A stretch of 43,548 bases of DNA. Source: Ignavibacteriales bacterium (GTDB taxonomy: Bacteria; Bacteroidota; Ignavibacteria; UBA10030). The number at the start of each line of letters is the position of its first letter. Position 1 is the stretch's first letter. The DNA lies in the NCBI GenBank assembly GCA_016192345.1, contig JACPUH010000076.1, positions 1 to 43,548 on the forward strand. The letters are read 5' to 3'. Under the pieces are notes generated by a model. That model was not told the origin of the DNA and did no database searches. It saw only the letters and a list, made by a program, of their open reading frames with translations. This document shows, piece after piece, positions 1 through 8,687 of this stretch. The position numbers and the translations under genes are program-made.

Positions 1-273
1 CATCCCGAAAACGAGCGCCGGGGATGGAGAAGGGTCTTTGAAGTTCCTTCCCCGTCAGGGAGGTCGGGGCGTTTCGCCGTCGAACATCATTTTCATTCAA
101 CGGATGATTATATCCGTGCTTTTCAATCCGGAGGGTTCGTTCTCGAAAAGCGCCTCGAGCCCGTCATCGACGAATTCATGAAATCCGCCTTCGAAAACGC
201 ATCCATGGCGAAGGTCTTCGATGAGCATCGCGGCTCTCCCCTTGTGCTTGTCCTCGGATTCCGGAAACCATGA
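1..273 (+). CDS. C-terminal end of a class I SAM-dependent methyltransferase (partial)
   Basis: A frame is open from base 1 to the TGA at 271-273 and is cut by the window edge. The visible ~90 residues contain the HHFHSTDDYI stretch followed by F(Q)SGGFVLEKRLEP and a final GSPLVLVLGFRKP. This resembles the last beta strands of class I (Rossmann-fold) methyltransferases, where a Phe-rich strand precedes a long insert and a closing hydrophobic strand. The catalytic SAM-binding half lies outside the window, so the substrate cannot be inferred. The stop overlaps the next start by four bases (ATGA at 270-273), so the two genes are translationally coupled and probably act in one pathway. The methyltransferase call rests only on the C-terminal pattern. 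Confidence 0.55.
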   Translation, partial: HPENERRGWRRVFEVPSPSGRSGRFAVEHHFHSTDDYIRAFQSGGFVLEKRLEPVIDEFMKSAFENASMAKVFDEHRGSPLVLVLGFRKP

Positions 274-1463
274 GAACCTCCTTCCTCCTTTCCAACGCCC
301 GTGTGTTTCTCGATGGGCGCTTTGAATCGTGTTCGCTCAGGATCGTCGGTTCCAGGGTTCAGGAGATCGGTCCTTCCCTGTGTCCGAATGGGAACGATAT
401 CCTTCTTCCACTCGAGGGGGCTTGCATCGTACCGGGGCTCATCAATTCCCATGATCATCTTGAGCTGAACCTTTTTTCGCGGCTCGGCGATCCACCCTAT
501 TCAAATTACGTCGAATGGGGAAACGACATCCGGGCGCGACACAAGGAGCAGATCCGGCATGTCATGCGGGTCTCACTACGGCTCCGGTTGCTTTGGGGTG
601 CCTATAAAAACATTCTTTCGGGTGTGACTACCGTTGTTCATCACAACCCGTACTACCTTTACTTTTATTTTGGATTTCCAATTGCAGTGTACAGGAACTA
701 TTCGTGGATCCATTCCCTTTCCTTCGATCCGAGACTTCAAAAGAAATTGAAAAGCGGTGGGAGAAAAGTCCGGATCATCCATCTTGCCGAAGGCGTAGAT
801 TCTCTGGCGCGTGGTGAGCTTGCGAGGCTCCAAGAGTTGGGGGGCTTGCAGAGCAATACAGTCCTGGTGCATGGGGTCGGACTTTCTCCCGATGATTGTC
901 TACAAATAGAAAGGTCAGGGGCAGGGCTCGTCTGGTGTCCCGGTTCGAACATGTTTCTGTTCAACCGGACGGCACCTATCGCATCGATGCCTGCATCCAT
1001 TCCTGTTGCGCTGGGAACAGATTCAACGCTGACGGGACACACGAGTCTGTTCGATGAATTGCGCGAGGCGCGGAGACTAACCCATCGAGACGCGGACCGG
1101 TTATTGGGGATGGTCACGTCAATTCCGGCCCGCATGTTTGGGATGGCTTCCGGGAAGATTACGGAAGGGGCGACGGCAGACTTACTCGTCTTTGATCAGG
1201 AAAGCGGCGAGCCTTTTTCCGACTTCCTGAACCTGGATGCAGGCAAGATTAAGGTTCTCTTCAAAGCCGGTCTCCCCCTGTTAGGCGAGGAGGGCCTGAA
1301 GCCGCTCCTTACCGGTCATGGAAGGAGAGCGTATGAGCGCATCGCTGTCGGTGGAAGAAGAAAGTTCATCGCCTCCCCGTTCGGGAGTATGGCGAGACGG
1401 ATCAAAGCCATCCTGCCGTCGTTTAATTTTAACGGACTTCCCCTCAAACTGGAAGAAAATTGA
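270..1463 (+). CDS. Amidohydrolase family protein (cytosine deaminase/chlorohydrolase-like metal hydrolase)
   Basis: A 397-residue metal-dependent hydrolase of the amidohydrolase superfamily. It has an N-terminal beta-sandwich strand set (residues 1-50), then the metal motif HxH at His61 and His63 after the typical PGLINSHDH. Further ligands are His171 (IIHLAEG), His201 (VHGVG) and Asp251 (ALGTDS). The C-terminus returns to the sandwich with GKITEGATADLLVFD. This ligand set matches the subgroup that holds guanine, S-adenosylhomocysteine and triazine deaminases. The substrate is not recognisable, and residues 120-165 (rich in Tyr and Phe) differ from the well-known members. It overlaps the preceding methyltransferase gene by ATGA. 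A hairpin follows its stop. A link to S-adenosyl-compound turnover is conceivable given the methionine operon downstream, but that is only inference. Confidence 0.8.
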   Translation: MRTSFLLSNARVFLDGRFESCSLRIVGSRVQEIGPSLCPNGNDILLPLEGACIVPGLINSHDHLELNLFSRLGDPPYSNYVEWGNDIRARHKEQIRHVMRVSLRLRLLWGAYKNILSGVTTVVHHNPYYLYFYFGFPIAVYRNYSWIHSLSFDPRLQKKLKSGGRKVRIIHLAEGVDSLARGELARLQELGGLQSNTVLVHGVGLSPDDCLQIERSGAGLVWCPGSNMFLFNRTAPIASMPASIPVALGTDSTLTGHTSLFDELREARRLTHRDADRLLGMVTSIPARMFGMASGKITEGATADLLVFDQESGEPFSDFLNLDAGKIKVLFKAGLPLLGEEGLKPLLTGHGRRAYERIAVGGRRKFIASPFGSMARRIKAILPSFNFNGLPLKLEEN

Positions 1464-1466
1464 AGG

Positions 1467-1495
1467 TTTCAAGCGGCCTGCTCAACCGTTTGAAA
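1467..1495 (+). terminator. Hairpin directly after the amidohydrolase gene, possible terminator
   Basis: Ten base pairs (TTTCAAGCGG at 1467-1476 with CCGTTTGAAA at 1486-1495, one G-U) close a 9-base loop three bases after the stop codon. There is no T-run after it on the plus strand (AAAACTTC follows), so it may be an RNA 3'-end stabiliser or a weak terminator. It separates the amidohydrolase transcript from the promoter that begins at 1503. Confidence 0.35.
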
Positions 1496-1502
1496 AAACT
1501 TC

Positions 1503-1531
1503 TTGACAACTCCTCATGGATAGGTTATATT
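1503..1531 (+). promoter_or_regulatory. Sigma70-type promoter of the sulfur/methionine operon
   Basis: A consensus -35 TTGACA (1503-1508) is followed by 17 bases and the -10 element TATATT (1526-1531). The predicted transcription start is near 1538, giving a leader of about 430 bases before the tusA-like gene. The same TATATT element with 17-base spacing recurs at three other operon heads in the window, which strengthens the call. Confidence 0.75.
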
Positions 1532-1540
1532 AAAACCAAG

Positions 1541-1554
1541 TTTACTTAAGTAAA
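1541..1554. promoter_or_regulatory. Perfect 14-bp palindrome at the transcription start, operator candidate
   Basis: TTTACTTAAGTAAA is a perfect 14-bp palindrome located at about +4 to +17 of the predicted transcript, where a bound dimeric repressor would block initiation. As RNA it has no loop and would not make a useful hairpin, so a DNA operator is the better reading. The cognate regulator is not in the window. A chance AT-rich palindrome cannot be excluded. Confidence 0.4.
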
Positions 1555-1565
1555 GTATCGACCTT

Positions 1566-1658
1566 ATGACCAACTTCACATTTTCCATGCGTCCCTGTCC
1601 GTGTTGTTGCATGCCACGCGAAGGGCGCTTGGGTCTGGACCAGACAAGGAGTCGGTAA
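1566..1658 (+). CDS. Short cysteine-rich leader ORF (candidate attenuator peptide)
   Basis: A 30-codon ORF starts 28 bases after the predicted transcription start. ATG codons lie in frame at 1566 and 1587, and the TAA stop is at 1656-1658. The encoded peptide has Cys at positions 11, 13, 14 and 15 (Arg-Pro-Cys-Pro-Cys-Cys-Cys), that is four Cys codons in a run of five (1596-1610), and nothing resembling a domain. It precedes a sulfur/methionine operon, so stalling at Cys codons under cysteine starvation is a natural hypothesis. The neighbouring mutually exclusive hairpins (1623-1689) fit this. Weak points: neither ATG has a good Shine-Dalgarno sequence, and the ORF is short enough to arise by chance. 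The Cys clustering at this location is what makes it notable. Confidence 0.5.
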   Translation: MTNFTFSMRPCPCCCMPREGRLGLDQTRSR

Positions 1659-1689
1659 CGCCAAAGCCCTTCGACGACGTCGACGGGCT
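1623..1689 (+). promoter_or_regulatory. Mutually exclusive stem pair following the Cys codons (attenuator-like)
   Basis: Segment A GGGCGCTTGG (1623-1632) can pair with segment B CCAAAGCCC (1661-1669), giving eight pairs with a small internal loop and enclosing a GTCTG/CAGAC mini-hairpin (1633-1645). B overlaps the 5' arm of a stronger hairpin, A1665-C1675 with G1679-T1689 (ten pairs, one mismatch, GAC loop), which begins seven bases after the leader ORF stop. A ribosome held at the Cys codons (1596-1610) would leave A free to pair with B. One at the stop codon would cover the region and favour the downstream hairpin. There is no T-run after 1689, so classical intrinsic termination is not evident; Rho-dependent termination or pausing would be needed. 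Confidence 0.4.
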
Positions 1690-1718
1690 GACTGCATTTC
1701 GAAACTACGACATACGAA

Positions 1719-1861
1719 TCTCTTATCGAGAACGGTCGAGGGAAACAGGCCCGATGACGCCGTAGCAACCGGTCCACAAGACGCCAGGTGCTAACTCCTG
1801 CCCTACCTCACAGCGATGTGAGCAAGACCCCGGATTTTTCGGGGCGGGGAAAGATGAGAGA
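1719..1861 (+). promoter_or_regulatory. SAM-I (S-box) riboswitch aptamer
   Basis: The S-box core is readable directly. The P1 5' strand CTCTTATC (1720-1727) pairs with GATGAGAG (1853-1860). The conserved GAGGGA and GGCCCGATGA segments lie at about 1738-1757, GCAACC at 1765-1770, and GGTGCTAACTCC at 1787-1798. These are the hallmark bases of the SAM-I family, which binds S-adenosylmethionine and normally shuts off methionine genes. Downstream genes include metY and metX, which fits exactly. The P4 region (1799-1849) is much longer than usual. It holds a CTCACA/TGTGAG stem with a GCGA tetraloop (1807-1822) and a second CCCCG/CGGGG hairpin (1828-1844). Confidence 0.92.
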
Positions 1862-1876
1862 AGACGGATTTTTCAC

Positions 1877-1932
1877 AAAAACCTCTTCTGACTCTTTCTC
1901 CCTTACGGAAAATAAAGTCAAAAGAGGTTTTT
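1877..1932 (+). terminator. Expression-platform terminator-like hairpin of the SAM riboswitch
   Basis: AAAAACCTCTT (1877-1887) and AAGAGGTTTTT (1922-1932) form an 11-bp stem extended by GACT/AGTC (1890-1893 with 1916-1919), ending in a T-run that is part of the stem. The 3' strand of P1 runs into AGAAGA (1859-1864). That is complementary to TCTTCT (1884-1889) in the terminator's 5' arm, so an antiterminator excluding both P1 and the terminator is possible when SAM is absent. The layout matches SAM-off attenuation. The stem is AU-rich, so its strength is uncertain. Confidence 0.6.
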
Positions 1933-1968
1933 GCATGTACCACGATCACGCATGAAGGAGAACAGACA

Positions 1969-2214
1969 ATGTCAGCTACCATTATAACCACCCACAGCAC
2001 GCTTGATGCGCGTGATACGTTTTGCCCCCTCCCCGTGATCAGGGCGCAGAAAGCGATCCAGGAGGTTCCGATCGGTGGAATCCTTGAGGTCCTCGCGACG
2101 GATGACGGGTCGGTGGGAGATATACCGGCATGGGCGAAGAATGTGGGGCATGAATTCCTGAACTATTCCCAGGACCGGAGCGTGCACCGATTCCTCATTA
2201 AACGATTGCAGTAA
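1969..2214 (+). CDS. TusA/SirA-family sulfur carrier protein
   Basis: An 81-residue protein of the TusA/SirA/YeeD family, small cytoplasmic carriers that hold a persulfide on a conserved Cys and pass it between sulfurtransferases. The diagnostic CPxP motif is present (Cys19-Pro-Leu-Pro22, followed by VIRAQKAI), as is the family's C-terminal GHEFL pattern. It starts 8 bases after a good AAGGAG ribosome-binding site (1955-1960) and is the first structural gene behind the SAM riboswitch, 14 bases ahead of a DsrE-like gene. It is probably a sulfur relay partner of that neighbour and a supplier of sulfur to MetY or to another thiolation step. It need not be E. coli tusA itself, so no symbol is given. 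Confidence 0.85.
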   Translation: MSATIITTHSTLDARDTFCPLPVIRAQKAIQEVPIGGILEVLATDDGSVGDIPAWAKNVGHEFLNYSQDRSVHRFLIKRLQ

Positions 2215-2228
2215 CCGAAAGAAACTTC

Positions 2229-2783
2229 ATGGAAACTCATGAGATCATCCTCGATCCTGCCCTGGAGGCAGTGATCGAGCAGCGGGTGCAGGAGATCCTT
2301 GCAAGAAAGTCAGCCCGAAAGAAGAAACGACTTGCGCTTGTCGCTTCCAAAGGGACTCTCGATATGGCTTATCCTCCCCTCATCCTTGCGACAACGGCAG
2401 CGTCGATGGGTTGGGAGGTCGGGATCTTCTGCACCTTCTACGGCCTGGACATCCTGAACAAGAAGAAGATCAGGTCCTTCAAGGTCGCCCCACTCGGGAA
2501 TCCCGCCATGCCGGTGCCCGTTCCCAATATCATCGGTGCACTGCCGGGCATGACGGCCGTGGCGACGGCCATGATGAAGAACTGGATGTCCCGGGCGAAA
2601 ATACCTCCCCTGTACGAACTCCTCGCCATTGCGCAAGAGAGCAAGGTAAAGCTATTTGCCTGCACCACGACCATGGGAGTGATGGGGGTGAAAAAAACCG
2701 ACATCATCGATGGAGCTGAATTTGCCGGAGCGGCGTCCTTTCTGGATTACGCCTCTGAAGCGGAAGTGACACTGTTTGTTTAG
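2229..2783 (+). CDS. DsrE/DsrF-like (DsrE2) sulfur-relay family protein
   Basis: A 184-residue protein matching the DsrE2 type (DrsE_2 family) that commonly accompanies TusA and rhodanese genes. Visible features are a basic stretch (28-34), a Rossmann-like start with LALVASKGTLDMAYPP, the FCTFYGLDIL segment containing Cys68, and a second conserved Cys145 in KLFACTTTMGVMG. Such proteins bind or transfer sulfane sulfur, and Cys145 is the likely persulfide site by family analogy. The C-terminal half (residues 130-184) is the most conserved part. It lies 14 bases after the tusA-like gene in the same SAM-riboswitch operon. A role in feeding persulfide sulfur to methionine synthesis is inference. 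Confidence 0.8.
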   Translation: METHEIILDPALEAVIEQRVQEILARKSARKKKRLALVASKGTLDMAYPPLILATTAASMGWEVGIFCTFYGLDILNKKKIRSFKVAPLGNPAMPVPVPNIIGALPGMTAVATAMMKNWMSRAKIPPLYELLAIAQESKVKLFACTTTMGVMGVKKTDIIDGAEFAGAASFLDYASEAEVTLFV

Positions 2784-2786
2784 AAC

Positions 2787-2954
2787 CTATCTCAAAAACG
2801 AATTAGCCGCAAAAGATCACAAAAAGCACAGCCGAAGGCTTATGACAACAGTTGCGCCAGCAACTGTCAAAATAGTCGCACGCTGCGCGTGCATTCGTAA
2901 TGGGCCTCCGGCTCCTTGTGGCTCACAACAACAAAAATGAGGTTTTTGAGATGG
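2787..2954. repeat. MITE-like palindromic element inside the sulfur operon
   Basis: The 259-base gap between the DsrE-like and CoA-binding genes holds an element bounded by 11-bp perfect inverted termini, ATCTCAAAAAC (2789-2799) and GTTTTTGAGAT (2942-2952). These extend to 13 of 14 positions with one G-T. Inside are two further hairpins: CAGTTGC/GCAACTG around 2847-2865, and GCACGC/GCGTGC around 2878-2892. It has no coding capacity. The form is that of a miniature inverted-repeat or REP-like element. No flanking target duplication is evident, and copies elsewhere in the genome cannot be checked here. Confidence 0.45.
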
Positions 2955-2978
2955 CTTCGAGTGGCTCAAGAATAATTG

Positions 2979-3002
2979 CCACGAAGACACAGAGTCACGA
3001 AG
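2979..3002. repeat. Short CACGAAG-type repeat
   Basis: CACGAAG occurs at 2980-2986 and again at 2996-3002, in a sequence of the style 'CCACGAAGACAC...CACGAAG'. From general knowledge, such strings are dispersed in intergenic DNA of many environmental bacterial genomes. It sits just before the ribosome-binding site of the CoA-binding gene. Function unknown. Confidence 0.3.
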
Positions 3003-3042
3003 AATAATATCAAAATCGAAGTTCTCTCTTAAAAGGAATCGT

Positions 3043-4885
<1,843 letters not shown>

Positions 4886-4893
4886 GAGAACGC

Positions 4894-6042
4894 ATGGTAG
4901 AAACAGCACAACAACGACGGAATACATTGGCCGAACACCCCTCACCGACGAAGGCAAAAACAGTGAGGGTGTTCACCCATGAGAAGCCACTCAGGCTCGA
5001 GCTTGGAGACATCCTCTCCCCTGTTGATGTCGCGTACGAGACCTACGGAACCCTGAATTCCGATGGGACCAATGCCATTCTTGTCTGTCACGCACTAACG
5101 GGAAATGCCCATGCCGCCAACCTCGCACCACACCAGAATGGCCAACCAGGATGGTGGGATGGAGTGATTGGTCCTGGTAAAGGGTTTGATACGGACCGGT
5201 ATTTTGTCATAAGTTCGAATTTTCTCGGGAGCTGTTATGGCACGACGGGACCCGCGAGCATCAATCCTTCCACAGGGAAACCCTATCAGGCCGATTTTCC
5301 TCAAATGACGATTCGGGATATGGTGCGCGTTCAACATGAACTCGTGGGCGCGCTTGGCGTCAAACGGCTTGTGACGGTTGCCGGCGGTTCGTTGGGAGGC
5401 ATGCAGGTTCTGGAATGGGGATTGCTGTACCCCGAGATCGTCGACTCCCTCCTCCCCATTGCGACAGCCGCGAGGCATTCTCCCTGGTGCATTGCTTTGA
5501 ATGAAGCAGCGCGACTCGCGATCCAGAACGACCCCGCCTGGAACGATGGGCACTACTCCGATCAGCCCGCGCAAGGTCTTGCCCTGGCCAGAATGGTGGC
5601 CATGATCTCTTACCGGAGCGCAGAATCCCTCAACGCAAAATTTGGGAGGGCTCTTCAACAGGAACACTCGGGAAATGAGTATCGTGATCTATTTGCCCGA
5701 GGGCGGGACCTTTTCCAGGTGGAAAGTTATCTCCGGTATCAAGGGAAGAAGCTTGTTGACCGATTCGATGCCAATTCCTATCTCGCGATCACCCGGGCGA
5801 TGGACCTCCATGATGTCTCTTTAGGCTATGGAAGCGTTGCCACGGCGCTTGGAAGGATCTCGGCCAAGGCCCTGAGCATCGGCATTGACTCTGATGTTCT
5901 GTACCCGGTCGAAGAACAAAAGGAACTTGCGGGGCTGATCCCCCACGCCCGTTATGCTGAGATTCATTCCCCCCATGGGCATGACGCCTTCCTGATAGAG
6001 TTTGAAGCGATGAACAAACTGATAAGGGATTTCCTTCCATAA
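4894..6042 (+). CDS. metX: Homoserine O-acetyltransferase
   Basis: A 382-residue alpha/beta-hydrolase that acylates homoserine, normally with acetyl-CoA, to give the substrate of MetY. The nucleophile elbow is Ser166 in AGGSLGGMQ. Other triad members are Asp334 (IDSDVLYP) and His363 (HGHDAFL). The oxyanion region appears as [10 protein letters not shown] (64-73) and the [12 protein letters not shown] segment (109-120) is characteristic of MetX. Some MetX homologues use succinyl-CoA; pairing with MetY supports acetyl transfer here. The start ATG is preceded by AGGAGAACGC, an excellent ribosome-binding site. It is the last gene of the riboswitch-controlled operon. No convincing intrinsic terminator was found in the 119 bases after it. 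Confidence 0.95.
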   Translation: MVETAQQRRNTLAEHPSPTKAKTVRVFTHEKPLRLELGDILSPVDVAYETYGTLNSDGTNAILVCHALTGNAHAANLAPHQNGQPGWWDGVIGPGKGFDTDRYFVISSNFLGSCYGTTGPASINPSTGKPYQADFPQMTIRDMVRVQHELVGALGVKRLVTVAGGSLGGMQVLEWGLLYPEIVDSLLPIATAARHSPWCIALNEAARLAIQNDPAWNDGHYSDQPAQGLALARMVAMISYRSAESLNAKFGRALQQEHSGNEYRDLFARGRDLFQVESYLRYQGKKLVDRFDANSYLAITRAMDLHDVSLGYGSVATALGRISAKALSIGIDSDVLYPVEEQKELAGLIPHARYAEIHSPHGHDAFLIEFEAMNKLIRDFLP

Positions 6043-6161
6043 TCCGGGTTCGTGGATCCCTAACATGAAACAAGCCTCATGATGCTTCCTCCGGTTAAGG
6101 TCCGGAATTCTCCCCTGAGGATGTCTGTTCGTTTGACCATCGGGTAGTCCACTCCCCTTCG

Positions 6162-6190
6162 TTGCATCTCACTCCATTCTTGCCTATATT
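6162..6190 (+). promoter_or_regulatory. Sigma70-type promoter of the nucleoside-salvage operon
   Basis: TTGCAT (6162-6167), 17 bases, then TATATT (6185-6190). The predicted start is near 6197, leaving about 80 bases of leader before cdd. The 6043-6161 stretch upstream, after metX, shows only a weak TCCGG/CCGGA hairpin and no other feature. Confidence 0.6.
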
Positions 6191-6278
6191 TTTGCCGAAT
6201 ATTTCGCATTCATGTGGGAAGAAAACGAGCGGACGAATCCCAGTTCCTTACGATTGAACGATACCAGCACCTCCGGGC

Positions 6279-6698
6279 ATGAAGGCTCAGTACCTTGAAC
6301 TTGTTGAAGCCGCGCGTCGAGCCAAACGACGTGCCTTTGCCCCCTATTCTCACTTCCATGTCGGCGCCGCCCTTCTTTCAAGCAACGGACGGATTTATTC
6401 CGGATGCAACGTCGAGATCAGCACGTACGCTTTGACCATTTGTGCCGAGAGAACTGCAATCTTCAAGGCCATCTCCGAAGGCGAAAGGAATTTCAAAGCC
6501 ATCGCCGTCGTGTCGGACGATCCCGACTTCACCCCTCCCTGCGGTGCCTGCCGGCAGGTTCTGATGGACCTCGCGGGAAATATCGATTTTCTCATGATCA
6601 ACGGCAAGGGAGCGGTCAAAGTTCTTTCCATGAAAACCCTTCTCCCTCACGCCTTCGGTAAAAAGAACCTTACAAGAACGAAACAACATAAGACCTAG
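6279..6698 (+). CDS. cdd: Cytidine deaminase
   Basis: A 139-residue homotetrameric-type cytidine deaminase that converts cytidine and deoxycytidine to uridine and deoxyuridine. The zinc site and catalytic acid are plain: Cys55-Ala-Glu57 (ICAERTAIF) and Cys88-Gly-Ala-Cys91 (PPCGACRQV). Substrate contacts FxVGAA (27-31) and SGCNVE (41-46) are also present. Length is normal. The C-terminal basic tail (KKNLTRTKQHKT) is a little longer than usual. It is the first gene of a salvage operon, three bases ahead of tdk. Confidence 0.95.
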   Translation: MKAQYLELVEAARRAKRRAFAPYSHFHVGAALLSSNGRIYSGCNVEISTYALTICAERTAIFKAISEGERNFKAIAVVSDDPDFTPPCGACRQVLMDLAGNIDFLMINGKGAVKVLSMKTLLPHAFGKKNLTRTKQHKT

Positions 6699-6701
6699 GA
6701 A

Positions 6702-7280
6702 ATGGATACCTCGGCATTGCACAACGTTCCGCGCAACATCGGCTGGATCGAAGTTGTTTGCGGCTGTATGTTTAGTGGTAAGACGGAGGAGTTAATCCGC
6801 CGGGCGCGTCGCGCCCAGATCGCGAAGCAAAGAGTTGCCATCTTCAAACCCCGTCTCGATAACCGCTACAGTCTTGAACACATCGTTTCCCACAGCGAAC
6901 AAACGCTTGTTTCGACGCCGGTGGACGACGCCTCGGAGATCCTGGACCTCAGTCGCGAAGCCCAGGTGGTGGGGATCGACGAAGGGCAATTTTTCAAACC
7001 AAACCTTGTCGAGGTTTGCGAGTTTCTTGCCAACCAGGGAAAACGGGTCATTGTCGCTGGCCTAGACCAGGATTACCGAGGCAAACCTTTTGAGCCTATG
7101 CCGCAGTTGCTGGCCGTTGCAGAATACATCACTAAGACGCTGGCTATTTGTGTCGTCTGCGGTAACCCGGCAGACCGGACCCAACGCAAAACCCCTCAAT
7201 CTGCCCGGGTCGTGGTCGGAGCCAAAGACATCTATGAAGCACGATGCCGCCAATGTTTTGAACCGCCTGCAGAACCTTAA
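6702..7280 (+). CDS. tdk: Thymidine kinase (type II)
   Basis: A 192-residue type II thymidine kinase, which phosphorylates thymidine and deoxyuridine with ATP. The P-loop is GCMFSGKT (21-28), the catalytic base is Glu94 in GIDEGQFF, and the lasso-domain zinc cysteines are Cys150, Cys153, Cys182 and Cys185. All key residues are present and length is typical. The start lies three bases after the cdd stop, with a weak AGGAA ahead of it. Together with Cdd it feeds dTMP synthesis by salvage. Confidence 0.95.
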   Translation: MDTSALHNVPRNIGWIEVVCGCMFSGKTEELIRRARRAQIAKQRVAIFKPRLDNRYSLEHIVSHSEQTLVSTPVDDASEILDLSREAQVVGIDEGQFFKPNLVEVCEFLANQGKRVIVAGLDQDYRGKPFEPMPQLLAVAEYITKTLAICVVCGNPADRTQRKTPQSARVVVGAKDIYEARCRQCFEPPAEP

Positions 7281-7316
7281 TCCGCAGCCCTCCTTGAACT
7301 CACCAGAGGAATTGCC

Positions 7317-8675
7317 ATGAGCATCCTTTCTCTCCTTCACGGTCTCGTTGGAATTGCCGTGATTCTCGGTATTGCGTACCTCTTCTCGAATAATAAGCGC
7401 AAGGTGAGCTGGCGTGTTGTAGGGATGGGACTGCTGATTCAGATTGTCTTCGGAATGCTCGTGATCAAGGGGGCGGACATGGGGGAAACATTTGCCCCTC
7501 TTGGTTGGCCCAAACTGTTCTTTGGATGGCTCGCCGAAGGGTTTGTCATTGTTTTAGGGTTTACGACCGAGGGGGCTCGGTTTGTTTTCGGAAACCTCGC
7601 CGTTGGACAAGGCTTTGAGGGCTCTCTTGGATTCTTCTTCGCTTTTCAGGTGTTACCTACCATCATCTTCTTTTCCTCATTAATGTCAGTGATGTATTAT
7701 CTGGGCGTCATGCAGAAGGTGGTGCAGGGAATGGCCTGGGTTATGGCACGACTCATGGGAACGAGCGGGGCGGAATCGCTTTCCAACACCGCTAATATTT
7801 TTGTGGGCCAGACAGAAGCTCCCCTGATGATCCGTCCGTACGTAGCGAACATGACGCAATCCGAGCTCTTAACGATCATGACGGGGGGAATGGCAACCAT
7901 TGCCGGTGGGGTTATGGCAGCGTATGTCCAAATGCTCGGGTATTCCTTCGCGCAAACCCACGGTATTACGATCGAGGCCGCACAGATAAAATTCGCAGCC
8001 CAGCTCCTGGGAGCATCGATCATGGCCGCCCCCGCGGCTCTTCTCATTTCCAAAATCATCGTGCCGGAGATCGGAGAACCTGAAACGAAAGGAACGGTTA
8101 AAGCCCATGTCGAAAAAAATGCCAGCAACGTGATTGAAGCGGCAGCCGGCGGCGCCGCGGATGGCTTACAACTGGCTCTTAATGTTGGGGCTATGCTTTT
8201 GGCATTCATAGCCTTAATCGCCCTGCTCAATGCTTTGCTTGGAGGAATCGGGTCATGGACCGGAGCGAATGAATACCTTCTAGCAACCTGGGGACAGCCT
8301 CTCAGTCTCCAGTTGCTTCTCGGCCTGGTTCTTCAGTTTATTGCGTATGCCATAGGAGTTCCGTCCAATGAGGCTTTTTACTTTGGAAGCCTGATCGGGA
8401 CAAAAGTGGCACTTAATGAGTTCGTTGCGTATCTGGATCTTGCTAAGATGATGGCTGAGAATAAGATCTTGTCCGAAAAAGCCATCGCTATGGCAACATT
8501 TGCACTGTGCGGCTTCGCGAACTTCTCCTCCATTGCCATCCAGATAGGGGGACTGAGTCCCATGGCGCCGCACCGACGGAAGGATCTTGCGAGTCTGGGA
8601 CTGAGAGCAGTGCTCGGTGGATCGCTTGCGACGTTGCTTACCGCAACTATTGCAGGAATTCTGATTGGTGGTTAA
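7317..8675 (+). CDS. NupC-type concentrative nucleoside transporter
   Basis: A 452-residue inner-membrane protein of the concentrative nucleoside transporter (CNT) family, importing nucleosides with H+ or Na+. It has about ten hydrophobic segments. The family signatures are GQTEAPLMIRPY (residues ~162-173), the Gly-rich MTGGMATIAGGVMAAY, and PSNEAFYFGSLIGTK in the second half, where the acidic and Asn residues bind nucleoside. Length is that of the longer bacterial CNTs. The GAGGAATTGCC ribosome-binding site precedes the ATG. It stands between tdk and punA, so the operon couples uptake with salvage. Confidence 0.92.
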   Translation: MSILSLLHGLVGIAVILGIAYLFSNNKRKVSWRVVGMGLLIQIVFGMLVIKGADMGETFAPLGWPKLFFGWLAEGFVIVLGFTTEGARFVFGNLAVGQGFEGSLGFFFAFQVLPTIIFFSSLMSVMYYLGVMQKVVQGMAWVMARLMGTSGAESLSNTANIFVGQTEAPLMIRPYVANMTQSELLTIMTGGMATIAGGVMAAYVQMLGYSFAQTHGITIEAAQIKFAAQLLGASIMAAPAALLISKIIVPEIGEPETKGTVKAHVEKNASNVIEAAAGGAADGLQLALNVGAMLLAFIALIALLNALLGGIGSWTGANEYLLATWGQPLSLQLLLGLVLQFIAYAIGVPSNEAFYFGSLIGTKVALNEFVAYLDLAKMMAENKILSEKAIAMATFALCGFANFSSIAIQIGGLSPMAPHRRKDLASLGLRAVLGGSLATLLTATIAGILIGG

Positions 8676-8687
8676 TAAGGTGTGCTC

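Noticed and set aside
1514..1777. 87-codon minus-strand frame across the leader of the sulfur operon
   Set aside because: It runs through the promoter, the Cys leader ORF and the SAM riboswitch, whose plus-strand functions explain the sequence much better.
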